64,000 bases of DNA from Chitinophagaceae bacterium (GCA_019638615.1 JAHBTL010000005.1:62001-126000); one strand, 5' to 3'. Shown: positions 1-9,796, counted from the stretch's first letter. A program made the numbers and translations. The notes: generated from the sequence alone by a model not told the origin.

Positions 1-1139
1 AAGAAATTGAATGGGTTGGTACTTATAATGAGCCGGATGAAGTGTACAGGAAAACGATGCTGGTAAACAATGTGTATATAAGGGATACCTGGCTGAATGG
101 ATATAAGGCGGTCAACATTTGCAATAATATACTTGCAGCGATCAACATTGTAGATGAAAATGACAGGGACAGAGTGCAGGGTGAAGCGCTTTTTTTGAGA
201 GGACAGGTTTATTTTGAGCTGGTAAAGCTGTTTGCGAAACCCTACAGCGCCGGAAATACTGCTGCAAATCCGGGTTTGCAACTGATCAGCGAACCCACCG
301 TTGGCGACATATCGGATGCAAACCGGGTTCCCCGCAGCTCGCTGGAAGATACCTATACTTTTATACTGGGCGACTTAACGCAGGCAAAGGAATTATTGCC
401 AGAGCCTGACCCTGATGACCCTACTGTATATGCCAATAAATATGTTGCGGCGGCAGTATTGTCGCGGGTGTACCTGCAAATGGGCGATTATCCGAACGCC
501 AGGGAGCAGGCCAACAAAGTGATCGAAAGCGGTTATTACAGTCTTACGGCTAATTATGCAGATGAATTCAATAATTCTTCCAATACTTCCGAAGATATTT
601 TCGCTTTACAGGTATCGCCCCAGCATGATGAAAATGATATGCATTTGTTTTGGTCTATCATAGATTATGGCGCCAGGGAAGGCGATGTGGCGATACTTCA
701 AAAGCACATTGATTTGTATACCGCGCAGGATAAAAGACACGCTCTTTTTTATATAGACGACCAGGATATTTACCGCAGCGGCAAATGGAAATTGCAGTAT
801 AAAAACATTCCCTATATACGCCTGGCGGAAATGTACCTTACAAGAGCAGAATGTAATTTTCGTTTGGGCGGCGACCTGGGCGCTACCCCCGATGAAGATA
901 TGAATGAAACCATCCGCGCGCGCGCGGGTGCAGATCCTGTGGCCGTTACATTGAGCAATATCCTGATGGAAAGGAGGCTGGAGCTGGCTCACGAAGGACA
1001 GCGCATTCACGATATTAAACGTTTGAAACAGCCGGTGGACGGATTTGAATATGATGCTAATAAATTAGTAATGCCTATACCCATCAGGGAAATAAACGCC
1101 GTTGGCGGGGACATATTGAAACAGAACGATGGATATTGA
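1..1139 (+). CDS. SusD/RagB-family nutrient-binding outer-membrane lipoprotein, 3' part
   Basis: The reading frame is open from the left window edge, so the 5' end, including the lipoprotein signal, lies outside; about 378 residues remain of a family that usually has 450-600. SusD proteins sit on the cell surface as lids on TonB-dependent SusC transporters and bind glycans or other oligomers. Support comes from the helical TPR-like segment AEALFLRGQVYFELVKLF-like near the start (here GEALFLRGQVYFELVKLF), the YLTRAECNFRLGG helix, the MERRLELAHEGQRIHDIKR segment and the typical C-terminal ending LKQNDGY. A susC gene is expected just upstream, outside the window. The substrate cannot be read from this part. 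No glycan-degrading enzyme follows; the next gene converges on it. Confidence 0.95.
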   Translation, partial: EIEWVGTYNEPDEVYRKTMLVNNVYIRDTWLNGYKAVNICNNILAAINIVDENDRDRVQGEALFLRGQVYFELVKLFAKPYSAGNTAANPGLQLISEPTVGDISDANRVPRSSLEDTYTFILGDLTQAKELLPEPDPDDPTVYANKYVAAAVLSRVYLQMGDYPNAREQANKVIESGYYSLTANYADEFNNSSNTSEDIFALQVSPQHDENDMHLFWSIIDYGAREGDVAILQKHIDLYTAQDKRHALFYIDDQDIYRSGKWKLQYKNIPYIRLAEMYLTRAECNFRLGGDLGATPDEDMNETIRARAGADPVAVTLSNILMERRLELAHEGQRIHDIKRLKQPVDGFEYDANKLVMPIPIREINAVGGDILKQNDGY

Positions 1140-1172
1140 GTGCAAAGAATGATTTATTAAAATATGCATCAG

Positions 1173-1209
1173 ATTAAAGCCCGGATCTGCAGAGAGTCCG
1201 GGCTTTAAT
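1173..1209. terminator. Bidirectional terminator between susD and the MBL-fold gene
   Basis: A perfect 13-bp inverted repeat (1173-1185 and 1197-1209) with an 11-nt loop lies between two converging genes. The A/T-rich outer ends of the arms give short U-tracts on both strands, as in a shared intrinsic terminator. Confidence 0.75.
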
Positions 1210-1216
1210 CTTACTG

Positions 1217-1978
1217 TTAAGAACTGTAATTTATTCTGTCTCCCCATACAGGAAGCTTCACATCGTGGTAAAATAAAAAAGTCCAGTGTTCCTCCTGTCC
1301 TTTTTGCCACCATTCCTGTCTTAGCTGCATACATTTTTTCCCGTCGTAATCGTATTTGGCGATAAACTTATTTTTCATTTGAGACAGTTGCGGCGCATCG
1401 TCGGCTCCAAAAAAAATAATTTCATTGTCTTCTTTTATTGTGTACACCTGGTGGTAAGGTGAATGTGCGCCGGTCAACTCATAATGGATATAGCCATCAA
1501 TAGTGCCATTACCATCTAAAAAAACAACATTGTCCGATTCGCCTAAGATCTCCACTTCTTCGGGTATATAGGAGGGAAAGCCTTTTTCCAATGCAAAATC
1601 CAGCTCTTTTTTTTGTACATAATACGTTGCCGAAGGGAAGCTGAGAAAATAGCGGTTCAGGATTTTATCTTTCATGCTCACTCCGCCGGCATGGTCTTTA
1701 TGCAAATGACTCATCAAAACTTTAGTGATGTCTGAAGGATTGACGCCATGGTCAATCAGGTGCTGATGAAGCTGTAATGTACCATCGGCATTGGTAAATC
1801 CCAACCCGGCATCGAGCAATAAAATATCTCTGGAAGTAATAACAACAAAAGGCTGTATTTCTACCAGCAGGCTTCCCCTGCTTCTTTCCTGTAAATGATC
1901 GTCGTTAAGATCAAATGGTATGAATTGTTTGGAATGGTCTATCGTAAATGTGCCTTCGCTCAGCGGGATAATTTTCAT
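1217..1978 (-). CDS. Metallo-beta-lactamase-fold metallohydrolase
   Basis: 253 residues with the zinc-binding signature HLHKDHAGG (His91, His93, Asp95, His96), a further His172 in GAHSPYHQ, Asp193 in GADD and His238 in FYHD, which together complete a two-metal MBL site. No signal peptide is visible, so a cytoplasmic enzyme is expected. The family covers lactonases, glyoxalase II-like thioesterases and phosphodiesterases; the layout resembles the lactonase/MBL-fold hydrolase group but the substrate cannot be told from sequence. It stands alone, facing susD through a shared terminator, and is separated from rodA by a repeat-rich spacer. Confidence 0.9.
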   Translation of the reverse strand: MKIIPLSEGTFTIDHSKQFIPFDLNDDHLQERSRGSLLVEIQPFVVITSRDILLLDAGLGFTNADGTLQLHQHLIDHGVNPSDITKVLMSHLHKDHAGGVSMKDKILNRYFLSFPSATYYVQKKELDFALEKGFPSYIPEEVEILGESDNVVFLDGNGTIDGYIHYELTGAHSPYHQVYTIKEDNEIIFFGADDAPQLSQMKNKFIAKYDYDGKKCMQLRQEWWQKGQEEHWTFLFYHDVKLPVWGDRINYSS

Positions 1979-1996
1979 GCAGCGAAGTTACGTTAA

Positions 1997-2131
1997 TAGC
2001 TTTTAGCTTTCAGTCGTCAGCTATCAGCCATTTATGGTTTCTTGTTTATAGTTGAGGAAATACGAATCAGAAACTGCAAACTATAACCCCGAAACTACAA
2101 ACATTTCAAATCTCAAATCAGAAATCAGCAA
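1997..2131. repeat. Word-like A/T-rich intergenic repeat, copy 1
   Basis: Spacer built of short recurring words. The 18-nt word TTTATGGTTTCTTGTTTA (2031-2048) recurs exactly at 61044-61061; CATTTCAAATCTCAAATC (2102-2119) recurs exactly at 23145-23162; CAGTCGTCAGCT (2011-2022) recurs at 61144-61155. No coding frame or hairpin explains it. Similar text occurs only in spacers in this window. Confidence 0.7.
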
Positions 2132-3475
2132 TCATCTTAATACCATCTGCCGGTCTTTATCCAAACGGAGGAGAATAAATATCATTATACTGAAAGTAAC
2201 CAGCGACAAGCCTCCATAGCTTACAAATGGAAGCGGGATACCGATCACAGGAGCCAGTCCCATTGTCATGCAAAGGTTAATGGTTATATGAAAGAACAGT
2301 ACAGAAGCAACGCCGTATGCATAACAGCGGCTGAAGGCGCTTCGCTGCCGCTCGGCAATGGTAACAATCCGGAAGAGCAATAAAACATAGATCATGATGA
2401 AAACAAAACTGCCTATAAAGCCAAAGCCCTCCCCAATGGTACAAAAAATGAAATCGGTGCGTTGTTCCGGCACAAAAGAATAACGGGTTTGTGTGCCTTT
2501 TAATAATCCCTTTCCGCGCAGCCCCCCGCTGCCAATAGCGATTTTACTTTGCTTTACATTGTAATCGCCATCCTGCTTTTTAGCAGCGGTATTTTTTTCA
2601 ATGTCCGCCGCCGCCGCCGCATCTTTAGGAATATAATCTTTACCAATGGTATCGTAAATACGCTTTACCTGGTAAGGTTGCAGTACATGATCAAATATGA
2701 AAGGCACGGCAAAGCGCTGGATACCTACACATATGGCCCAAATGCTAATGATCCAGAATAAAACAGATTTATGCCGTTTGATCTGCCTGCGCATGATATA
2801 GCTTACCAGGGCAGCTATACCTGTAAGAATGATTGCCAGTATATTGGGATCTACCAATAAAGTTGCCACCACCAGTATGGCAAATGAAAACCCGACCACC
2901 AGCACAATGGCGGGCAATCCTTCGCGGAACATTACCAGGAAGAATGAAAAATATACCAGCGCCAACCCGGTTTCGCTTTGCAAAATGGCTAATATAGCCG
3001 GGGCTATAACAATAGAAGCCGCAATAAGCTGCGAACGGAGTTTTGAAAAATCCGTTTCAACGCGCGAAATATACTTTGCAAGTGCAAGATTGGTAAATAC
3101 AATACACAGTTGTATCGGCTGCAATTGAAAGGCATCGCCAAACTTAATGATCGATTCAGTTCCTTTTACGTTGGAATGAAAGGGAAATACCAGCAAAAGC
3201 AGTATGATGCCGAACGTGTACCACAAATTGGCCGTAGCTGTAAAAAACTTGCTGTCGGTTAAAAGAACGGCCACTCCGGCTACAAGAGATATCCCAAAAA
3301 AGAAAGACTGTTTTCCATAATCTGTTCGAAAGGAAAGAAAACTTTTTACGATGTCATCTCCTTCCCGGTAGGTAGCGGCAAATATGCTGGTAATGCCTAT
3401 GATGCATAATATTACATACAGCCACAGGATCAACCCGTCTATTCCTTTTGATATTTCTGAGCTTCCTCCCCTCAT
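2132..3475 (-). CDS. rodA: Rod-shape peptidoglycan polymerase RodA (SEDS family)
   Basis: 447-residue polytopic inner-membrane SEDS glycosyltransferase that polymerises lipid II during lateral wall growth together with PBP2. The SEDS catalytic region is clear: KGLLKGTQTRYSFVPEQ followed by TDFIF, with Asp341 at the position of the essential Asp of E. coli RodA, and the C-terminal GIPLPFVSYGG segment. It is longer than typical RodA (about 370 aa), mainly because of a charged Ala/Lys-rich loop around residues 271-312. The start codon follows the stop of the PBP2 gene after a single base, so the pair is translationally coupled at the end of the mreBCD-mrdA-rodA operon. Confidence 0.95.
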   Translation of the reverse strand: MRGGSSEISKGIDGLILWLYVILCIIGITSIFAATYREGDDIVKSFLSFRTDYGKQSFFFGISLVAGVAVLLTDSKFFTATANLWYTFGIILLLLVFPFHSNVKGTESIIKFGDAFQLQPIQLCIVFTNLALAKYISRVETDFSKLRSQLIAASIVIAPAILAILQSETGLALVYFSFFLVMFREGLPAIVLVVGFSFAILVVATLLVDPNILAIILTGIAALVSYIMRRQIKRHKSVLFWIISIWAICVGIQRFAVPFIFDHVLQPYQVKRIYDTIGKDYIPKDAAAAADIEKNTAAKKQDGDYNVKQSKIAIGSGGLRGKGLLKGTQTRYSFVPEQRTDFIFCTIGEGFGFIGSFVFIMIYVLLLFRIVTIAERQRSAFSRCYAYGVASVLFFHITINLCMTMGLAPVIGIPLPFVSYGGLSLVTFSIMIFILLRLDKDRQMVLR

Positions 3476-3476
3476 G

Positions 3477-5654
3477 TTATCTGGCTTTTTTTAGGTGTTT
3501 ATCATCTGCTGCAATAGCAATATCCGCCCGCTTATACCGTGGTATTGTTTTATTGCTATTGCTTTTTTCATGGGTAATTGCCTCATTCAGCGGGAGGGTG
3601 GCATGCCCTGGCGCAAATACTATATTACCGGGAGAAGTTACCTTCTTTTTGTCTCCCGGCTTATTTTTAGTATCAGCGCCTGCTTTATAACCATGCAGGT
3701 ATTTCTTGATATAGCTGCTGTCTTTGCGAAGGTTAAAATAAAAATAGGCCCTCGTTGAATCGGCAATGAACTGTTTGCGTTTTAAATAGGAAGGCGTCAG
3801 GTTGGCGCTGGCGATGCGCTCCACGTCTTTCATGCGTTCTGTCCTGATAGAATCCGTCAGGTATTTTTCAATTAATATGGATGCAATAGGGGCAGCCCAG
3901 GTTGAGCCGAAGCCCGCGTTTTCTACAGCCACCGCAATGGCGATCTGCGGGTTTTCGCGGGGTGCAAAGCAAACGAACATGGAGTTATTAGGCAGCTTAA
4001 TGCGCTTTCCGTCTAACACCGTATATTTTTCCGCGGTACCTGTTTTGGCGCAGATGCTGATGCCCGGGATCCTGGCGCCGCGGGCTGTTCCGCTCTCCAC
4101 CACATCCTGCATTCCTGCATGAATGGCTTCATACGCCTCATCGGGTATATGCGTTAATGCTTCATGCTTTACCCTAAAATGTTTAAGTATGGTGTCTTTG
4201 GCTGTTTCATTGTCTATTTTTTCTACAAAATGGGGTGTATAATAGTAACCCTTATTGGCTATTACGCACATGGCGTTGGCAAGCTGCAAAGGGGTTACCT
4301 GCATTTTATCCTGGCCGATACCCAGGGTAACATTGGTACATGAATTCCATTGATTGCGGTATACCTTATTGTATAGTGTGGTATCCGGAATGCTGCCCGG
4401 CAGTTCATTGGGTAAATCAACACCCAGTCTTTCTCCCCATCCAAACGAGTTCATATAGTCTTCCCACCTTGCATATCCCTTTTTGGTGTTATTATCTTTA
4501 TTGTTATCAAGGGTCATGCGGTATATCTGTGAAAAGTAAGAGTTGCAGGAATTGGCCAGCGCCAGCCGTAAATTAGCGGCATGGCCGGGGTTATGGTGTT
4601 CGCATCTGATCACTTTGGAGCAGCCGTGGTAGGCGCCGGCACAGCCCATACCAAACGAAGGTGTGATCACTCCTAAGTCTAAAGCAACCAGTCCGCCAAT
4701 GGGTTTAAAAGTTGAACCGGGTTCGTACAGCCCCCTGGTGGCGCGGTTCATCAGCGGGGCGGAAACATCCAGCGCCATCCTGGCGTAATTTTTTTGGCGG
4801 TTCGCACCGGTAAGATCATTCGGGTTAATAATGGGCCCTGAAACCATGGTGAGGATGCCCCCGGTTTTAGGGTCAATCGCCACTACGCTTCCCACTTTAT
4901 TGGCCATCAGCTTTTCTGCCAGTTGTTGCAGTTCGATATCGAGGTAGGTGCGCAGGTTGCGGCCTGCGGTTGCCGAGGTGTCAAATCTTCCTTTTTCCCA
5001 TGAACCCTGTATGCGGTTCCTGTTGTCTTTAATGAGGTTTTGTACGCCTCTCTGCCCCATTAATACACTTTCATAATATTGTTCCATTCCCGATCGCCCC
5101 ACATAGTCGCCCATCTGGTAAAAATTATTGCTCCTGCGTATAATGGCGGTATCTACTTCACCAATATCGCCAAGCAGGTGCGCGCCCGCGCTGTACGGGT
5201 AAGTTCTGATAGGTCTTTCCACCAGTGTAAAACCAGGAAAGCGCCATATATTTTCTTCCAGCTTTGCCTGTAGCTCTATCGGTAATAATCCTTCAAAAAC
5301 CGAAGGACGATAACGTCCGTTCTTAAGAATAGCGGTAAGGATTCTTGATTTGAATTCGGCAGTATCAATATTCAACAAAGAGCACAGGTAGAAGGTATCT
5401 ACTTTTTTTACCTCGTAAGGTGTTACCGTTAAATCGTAAATAATGGTATTATTAAGGATGGCCTTGCCGTTACGGTCAAATATAATTCCCCGGTCGGGGT
5501 ATATTACTTTCCGGTATACGGCATTATCGAAAGCCTGCAACTTGTATTTATCTGAAAATATCTGTAAAATAAACAAGCGCACCACTATAATAAGAAATGT
5601 AGCGGCGAAAATGAGCTTTATTACGGTTTGGCGCGATTGGTTGAAAACAGGCAT
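3477..5654 (-). CDS. mrdA: Penicillin-binding protein 2, elongasome transpeptidase
   Basis: 725-residue class B PBP that cross-links peptidoglycan made by RodA. One N-terminal membrane anchor (about residues 11-32) is followed by the pedestal/dimerisation domain and the transpeptidase domain, with active-site motifs STFK (Ser314, Lys317), SCN (369-371) and KTGTAE (KTG at 537-539). After the catalytic domain (about residue 600) there is a basic, low-complexity C-terminal tail of roughly 110 residues that E. coli PBP2 lacks and that probably lies in the periplasm. It sits between mreD (12-bp gap) and rodA (1-bp gap) in the elongasome operon. Confidence 0.96.
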   Translation of the reverse strand: MPVFNQSRQTVIKLIFAATFLIIVVRLFILQIFSDKYKLQAFDNAVYRKVIYPDRGIIFDRNGKAILNNTIIYDLTVTPYEVKKVDTFYLCSLLNIDTAEFKSRILTAILKNGRYRPSVFEGLLPIELQAKLEENIWRFPGFTLVERPIRTYPYSAGAHLLGDIGEVDTAIIRRSNNFYQMGDYVGRSGMEQYYESVLMGQRGVQNLIKDNRNRIQGSWEKGRFDTSATAGRNLRTYLDIELQQLAEKLMANKVGSVVAIDPKTGGILTMVSGPIINPNDLTGANRQKNYARMALDVSAPLMNRATRGLYEPGSTFKPIGGLVALDLGVITPSFGMGCAGAYHGCSKVIRCEHHNPGHAANLRLALANSCNSYFSQIYRMTLDNNKDNNTKKGYARWEDYMNSFGWGERLGVDLPNELPGSIPDTTLYNKVYRNQWNSCTNVTLGIGQDKMQVTPLQLANAMCVIANKGYYYTPHFVEKIDNETAKDTILKHFRVKHEALTHIPDEAYEAIHAGMQDVVESGTARGARIPGISICAKTGTAEKYTVLDGKRIKLPNNSMFVCFAPRENPQIAIAVAVENAGFGSTWAAPIASILIEKYLTDSIRTERMKDVERIASANLTPSYLKRKQFIADSTRAYFYFNLRKDSSYIKKYLHGYKAGADTKNKPGDKKKVTSPGNIVFAPGHATLPLNEAITHEKSNSNKTIPRYKRADIAIAADDKHLKKAR

Positions 5655-5666
5655 ACGTAACCCTCC

Positions 5667-6197
5667 TTAGATATTTGTCCTGAACTTCTGTTTTCGGTAA
5701 AAAAGTACTTCAGTTATCATGATCAATAAAAAGCTAACGCCTGTAGTGGCAAGAATCTTGCCCGCGAGGTACCATAAATTATGAAGCTGCAGCCATTCTA
5801 AAAAAACCAGCCATGTGTTATGTACAAACGACATTACCAGCACGTATACCATATAAGGCGACCAGCCCATGCTGGAAGGCGCCGGCGCTACATAGTTATA
5901 GCCCGAATCTTCCTTGGGCGCCAGCATATTGATCATGAAAGGACGCAGGTAAGCCATCAGGGTACATGCCGCCGCATGCAGCCCCGGCGATTTCAGGAAA
6001 TAATCCAGGCATAAGCCGTATACAAAGCCAAGCAGCGTTAGTGAAAGCCTGGGTATTTTAAATGGCAGCCACAGCAGGTATAGAAAATACAGGTAGGGTG
6101 TAACGAACTGATGTAATGGAGGTATTTTATGAAGGATGAATACCTGTACCAGTATGAAGGCAAAAAAACGTATTATATTTTTTAATAGCTCACTCAT
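5667..6197 (-). CDS. mreD: Rod-shape-determining membrane protein MreD
   Basis: 176 residues, almost entirely hydrophobic, with about five membrane segments; length and position fit MreD. The sequence itself is weakly conserved, as usual for this family, so the call leans on its place between mreC (3-bp gap) and the PBP2 gene (12-bp gap). MreD works with MreC in the inner membrane to link the MreB filament to the wall synthases. Confidence 0.88.
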   Translation of the reverse strand: MSELLKNIIRFFAFILVQVFILHKIPPLHQFVTPYLYFLYLLWLPFKIPRLSLTLLGFVYGLCLDYFLKSPGLHAAACTLMAYLRPFMINMLAPKEDSGYNYVAPAPSSMGWSPYMVYVLVMSFVHNTWLVFLEWLQLHNLWYLAGKILATTGVSFLLIMITEVLFYRKQKFRTNI

Positions 6198-6200
6198 GTA

Positions 6201-7049
6201 TTATTCTTCGCTGAGGGTGATCTTTTCCAAAGCGTCCTGCTCTTCTTTCTGTAAATTTTTTACAACATATACAAACTGAATGTTAAAGAAGTTGGTAAGC
6301 GGCTTCAACTTCAGCAAATAAAAATTACTGCTTTGCTGTTCTTCTATATCGGTAATAATGCCCACCGGCTGCCCCGGAGGAAAGGTGGAGTAGCGGCTGG
6401 TGATCACCGTATCGCCTTTTTTGACCTGCGCACTTTTTGGAATATTTTTAAAGGTAATTACCTGGGGGTCTTTTCCATCCCATTCAACGCTTCCGGTTTC
6501 TCCACTCTTTTGCAGACTGGCGCTTACCTGGCTTTTTGAATGCAGCAGGCTCATTACCGTTGCCATGTTTTTGCTGACATGCACCACCTTGCCTACAATG
6601 CCGGTTGGGCTTACCACAGCCATATCCTTTGCAATGCCCTGGGCCGTGCCCCTGCTTAAAGTAATATAATTGTTTTGTAATGTAACGGAATTGTTTATCA
6701 CTTTTGCCGGGAAATATAAATATCGCCGGTATTGTTCCAGCGAATCAACTTTAATGGAATCTATCACCGTGCTGTAAGAAGTATCGGGTATAAGAAAGTC
6801 CTGCCTTAAAAGATTGCGCAACCTGTTGTTTTCTTCTACCAGCCCTGCGTTTGTTTTTTTAAGGTTGAAGTAATATTCTATGCTGTTGTATTGCTTGTTA
6901 ATCCTGCCGGTCACTTCACTGGCTACATCCATAAAAGCGGCTTCATGAAAGCGGTTAAAATGAAACAGCATATACAGGGCAATAAGCTGCAGTATCAGAA
7001 AAAAGAAGAAGTTGAAATTACGCCTGATAAATAGAAAGACATTACGCAC
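6201..7049 (-). CDS. mreC: Rod-shape-determining protein MreC
   Basis: 282-residue bitopic protein: a short cytoplasmic N terminus, a membrane segment at about residues 10-31, a coiled coil (about 60-110, with KKTNAGLVEENNRLRNLL), then the beta-rich MreC core with the family pattern GIVGKVVHVSKNMATVMSLL and the lipid/partner-binding region GDTVITSRYSTFPPGQPVG. MreC bridges MreB/MreD to PBP2 and activates it. The stop codon is 3 bp from the mreD start. Confidence 0.95.
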   Translation of the reverse strand: MRNVFLFIRRNFNFFFFLILQLIALYMLFHFNRFHEAAFMDVASEVTGRINKQYNSIEYYFNLKKTNAGLVEENNRLRNLLRQDFLIPDTSYSTVIDSIKVDSLEQYRRYLYFPAKVINNSVTLQNNYITLSRGTAQGIAKDMAVVSPTGIVGKVVHVSKNMATVMSLLHSKSQVSASLQKSGETGSVEWDGKDPQVITFKNIPKSAQVKKGDTVITSRYSTFPPGQPVGIITDIEEQQSSNFYLLKLKPLTNFFNIQFVYVVKNLQKEEQDALEKITLSEE

Positions 7050-7129
7050 TGGGTGTATTTTTACTGATTCTACAGGTTAAGAACAATCCGTCATCACATT
7101 TACATCTGAACGCACAACCAGGGGTAAGT

Positions 7130-8155
7130 TTATCGCATTACAAACGGGTAGCGCTGGTAATTTTTGAGAGCTATGCCTGTTCCTCTTACCACGCTTTTTA
7201 ACGGATCGTCGGCTACATGTACGGGCAATTTTATTTTCTGGCTTAATCTTTTGTCCAGTCCCCTCAGCAAGGCGCCGCCGCCTGTTATATAAATTCCTCT
7301 GCGGTATATGTCTGACGCCAGTTCGGGTGGGGTGGTTTCAAGCGCTTTCAGGATGGCTTCTTCAATTTTAAAGATGCTTTTATCCAGCGCCTCGGCCACT
7401 TCCTGGTAGCTCACCATAATTTGTTTGGGTATACCCGTTACCAGATCACGTCCGTTTACGGGAAGATCATCCGGCGGAGCGTCCAGGTCTTTCATGGCGG
7501 CTCCTATCTGTATCTTAATTTGTTCCGCGGTTCTTTCGCCAATTAAAAGGCTGTGATACCTGCGGAGCGCTTCCATAATATCGGCGGTAAACTCGTCGCC
7601 TGCTATGCGGATCGACTGGTCGCACACGATGCCTGCCAGCGCAATGACGGTTATGCCAGTAGTACCGCCGCCTATATCCACAATCATATTGCCTACAGGC
7701 TCTTCCACGTCAATGCCTATGCCCAGGGCGGCCGCCATCGGCTCGTGCAAAAGGTATACTTCCTTAGCCCCTGCCTGTTCCGAACTGTCCCGCACGGCCC
7801 TCTTCTCTACCTCGGTAATGCTGCTGGGTATACATATCATCATCCTCCAGCTTGGTGGAAACAACGGCTTTTTAGGATATATCATTTTGATCAGTTCCCT
7901 GATCATTAATTCTGCAGCGTTGAAATCCGCTATCACACCGTCTTTTAAAGGACGGATGGTACGAATGCTTTCATGGGTTTTTTCATGCATCATCAATGCC
8001 TTTTTGCCCACTGCAAGCACGTTTTTGGGGTTGTTCCTGTCTAAAGCTATGATGGAAGGTTCGTTTACTACAATCTCTTCGTTGTGAATAATAAGCGTGT
8101 TAGCCGTTCCCAGATCTATAGCTATTTCCTGCGTAAACCAATTAAAAAGACCCAT
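7130..8155 (-). CDS. mreB: Rod-shape-determining actin homologue MreB
   Basis: 341 residues, the family's normal length. The actin-type ATPase signatures are visible: phosphate-1 loop around Asp14 (IDLGTANT), phosphate-2 VDIGGGTTGITVIAL, and the C-terminal ITGGGALLRGLDKRL adenosine motif. The amphipathic N terminus (MGLFNWF) would attach filaments to the membrane. It is the first gene of the elongasome operon, 80 bp upstream of mreC. The 165-bp region before it is A/T-rich and is the likely operon promoter, although no perfect TAnnTTTG element is seen there. Confidence 0.97.
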   Translation of the reverse strand: MGLFNWFTQEIAIDLGTANTLIIHNEEIVVNEPSIIALDRNNPKNVLAVGKKALMMHEKTHESIRTIRPLKDGVIADFNAAELMIRELIKMIYPKKPLFPPSWRMMICIPSSITEVEKRAVRDSSEQAGAKEVYLLHEPMAAALGIGIDVEEPVGNMIVDIGGGTTGITVIALAGIVCDQSIRIAGDEFTADIMEALRRYHSLLIGERTAEQIKIQIGAAMKDLDAPPDDLPVNGRDLVTGIPKQIMVSYQEVAEALDKSIFKIEEAILKALETTPPELASDIYRRGIYITGGGALLRGLDKRLSQKIKLPVHVADDPLKSVVRGTGIALKNYQRYPFVMR

Positions 8156-8320
8156 AACTGATATTGGAAAAAGTTGTTCCGAAAATAATTTTGTAAAGTT
8201 GTTGTAAATAATTTGAAATACAACGGAAAACCTTGATTTTTATTGACTTTGGGATAAATATTTTTCTTCTATTATAACTTTTCATTCCGGGGTGTTACGA
8301 TAGCAGGTCCAATCATGTAT

Positions 8321-9607
8321 TCAGCTTTCATAAAACTCATAGCCAATATCGGTTCTGTAGTACATTCCGTCAAATTCAATGATCTGCAGGATGGCTTTTG
8401 ATTTTTCAGATGCTCTTTTAACGCTTTCGCCAAATGCTGTTACTGCCAGTACCCTTCCGCCGTTGGTAACAATATCATTGTCTTCGCGTTTGGTTCCTGC
8501 ATGAAATACCAGGATGTCATCTTCATTCAAAAGTTCGAGTCCGTCAATCCTGTTCCCTTTTTCGTATTCGCCGGGATATCCCCCGCTGACAGCTACTACT
8601 GTAACCGTCTTACGCGGGTCGGTCTCCATGCTAACCGTATCCAACTGCTGAGCGTCAGTTGCCTTAAAAAGTTCCACCAGGTCATTTTTCAGCCTGGGGA
8701 TCACTGCTTCTGTTTCCGGATCGCCCATCCGGCAGTTGTATTCAATTACGTATGGATCATCTCCTACCTTTATCAATCCAATGAAAATAAACCCTTTGTA
8801 CGTAATTTTTTCCTTTTTAAGTCCCTGTATGGTAGGTTCTACCACCCTGTCAATCACCTTTTTCATAAATGGTGCATCGGCAAAAGCAACCGGGCTTACG
8901 GCGCCCATTCCCCCCGTATTCAGACCTTTATCTCCCACGCCTATTCGTTTATAATCCTTTGCTTCGGGCAGCACCACGTAGCTTTTGCCATCTGTAAGCA
9001 CAAAAACGCTTAGTTCAATGCCCGACAAGAAATCTTCCACCACTACTTTTTTGCTGGCATCGCCGAATTTCGACTGCTGTATCATCAGCTCAAATTCTGC
9101 CACTGCTTCTACATGGTTCTGGCATATAATAACACCTTTGCCTGCCGCCAGCCCATCGGCTTTTAGCACAATAGGTGTTGCATGGGCATGAAGATAGACC
9201 AGCCCTTCCTCATAGTTTTCTGTATCAAATTCGCGATAGGCGGCAGTGGGAATGTTATATCGCTGCATGAATGCTTTTGCAAAGGCCTTGCTTCCTTCGA
9301 GTTGTGCGCCTTCCCTGGAAGGGCCTATAACCGCTATATGCTTCAGTGCATTGTCGGCTTTAAAGAAATCGTAAATGCCCTTAACCAGCGGTTCTTCCGG
9401 TCCAACCACCACCATTTCCACGTTATTGTCTTTGCAAAACTTTCCTATAGCATCAAAATCGGTTACTGCTATAGGTACGTTAGTGCCGCAGGCTTCTGTT
9501 CCCGCGTTTCCCGGGGCAATAAACAGTTGCGAACAAAGTGCACTCTGGCTCATCTTCCAGGCCAGCGCATGTTCTCTTCCTCCCGAGCCCAACAATAAAA
9601 TATTCAT
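8321..9607 (-). CDS. purD: Phosphoribosylamine-glycine ligase (GAR synthetase)
   Basis: 428 residues, full length for PurD, which joins phosphoribosylamine to glycine with ATP in purine synthesis. It has the N-terminal fold start MNILLLGSGGREHALAWK, the ATP-grasp segment IVLKADGLAAGKGVIIC and the family signature EYNCRMGDPETE. It is divergently transcribed from the first POT transporter and not linked to other pur genes in the window. The region upstream contains TAATTTCG, one base away from the phylum -7 consensus. Confidence 0.97.
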   Translation of the reverse strand: MNILLLGSGGREHALAWKMSQSALCSQLFIAPGNAGTEACGTNVPIAVTDFDAIGKFCKDNNVEMVVVGPEEPLVKGIYDFFKADNALKHIAVIGPSREGAQLEGSKAFAKAFMQRYNIPTAAYREFDTENYEEGLVYLHAHATPIVLKADGLAAGKGVIICQNHVEAVAEFELMIQQSKFGDASKKVVVEDFLSGIELSVFVLTDGKSYVVLPEAKDYKRIGVGDKGLNTGGMGAVSPVAFADAPFMKKVIDRVVEPTIQGLKKEKITYKGFIFIGLIKVGDDPYVIEYNCRMGDPETEAVIPRLKNDLVELFKATDAQQLDTVSMETDPRKTVTVVAVSGGYPGEYEKGNRIDGLELLNEDDILVFHAGTKREDNDIVTNGGRVLAVTAFGESVKRASEKSKAILQIIEFDGMYYRTDIGYEFYES

Positions 9608-9796
9608 ATAAAGTTCTTATTTAATAATGCGGTGCGAAATTAGGGATAAACATTTTTACCGGCTGCACTTTGTGCTGACCGGTATTTTAAGCTGTTAACA
9701 CCCGGAATCACCGGTAAGGTGAAAGATTTTTGAAAGCAGATATAATTAAATAATGTTTATTTTGAGTGCCTAATTTCTATTCACCAAAATAAATAT

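Noticed and set aside
1997-2131. CRISPR array in the repetitive spacers
   Set aside because: Repeats are irregular in spacing and order, spacers are not uniform, and no cas genes are present.
7605-8087. 160-codon open frame antisense to mreB
   Set aside because: Shadow frame opposite a highly conserved gene, with no start context or motif.
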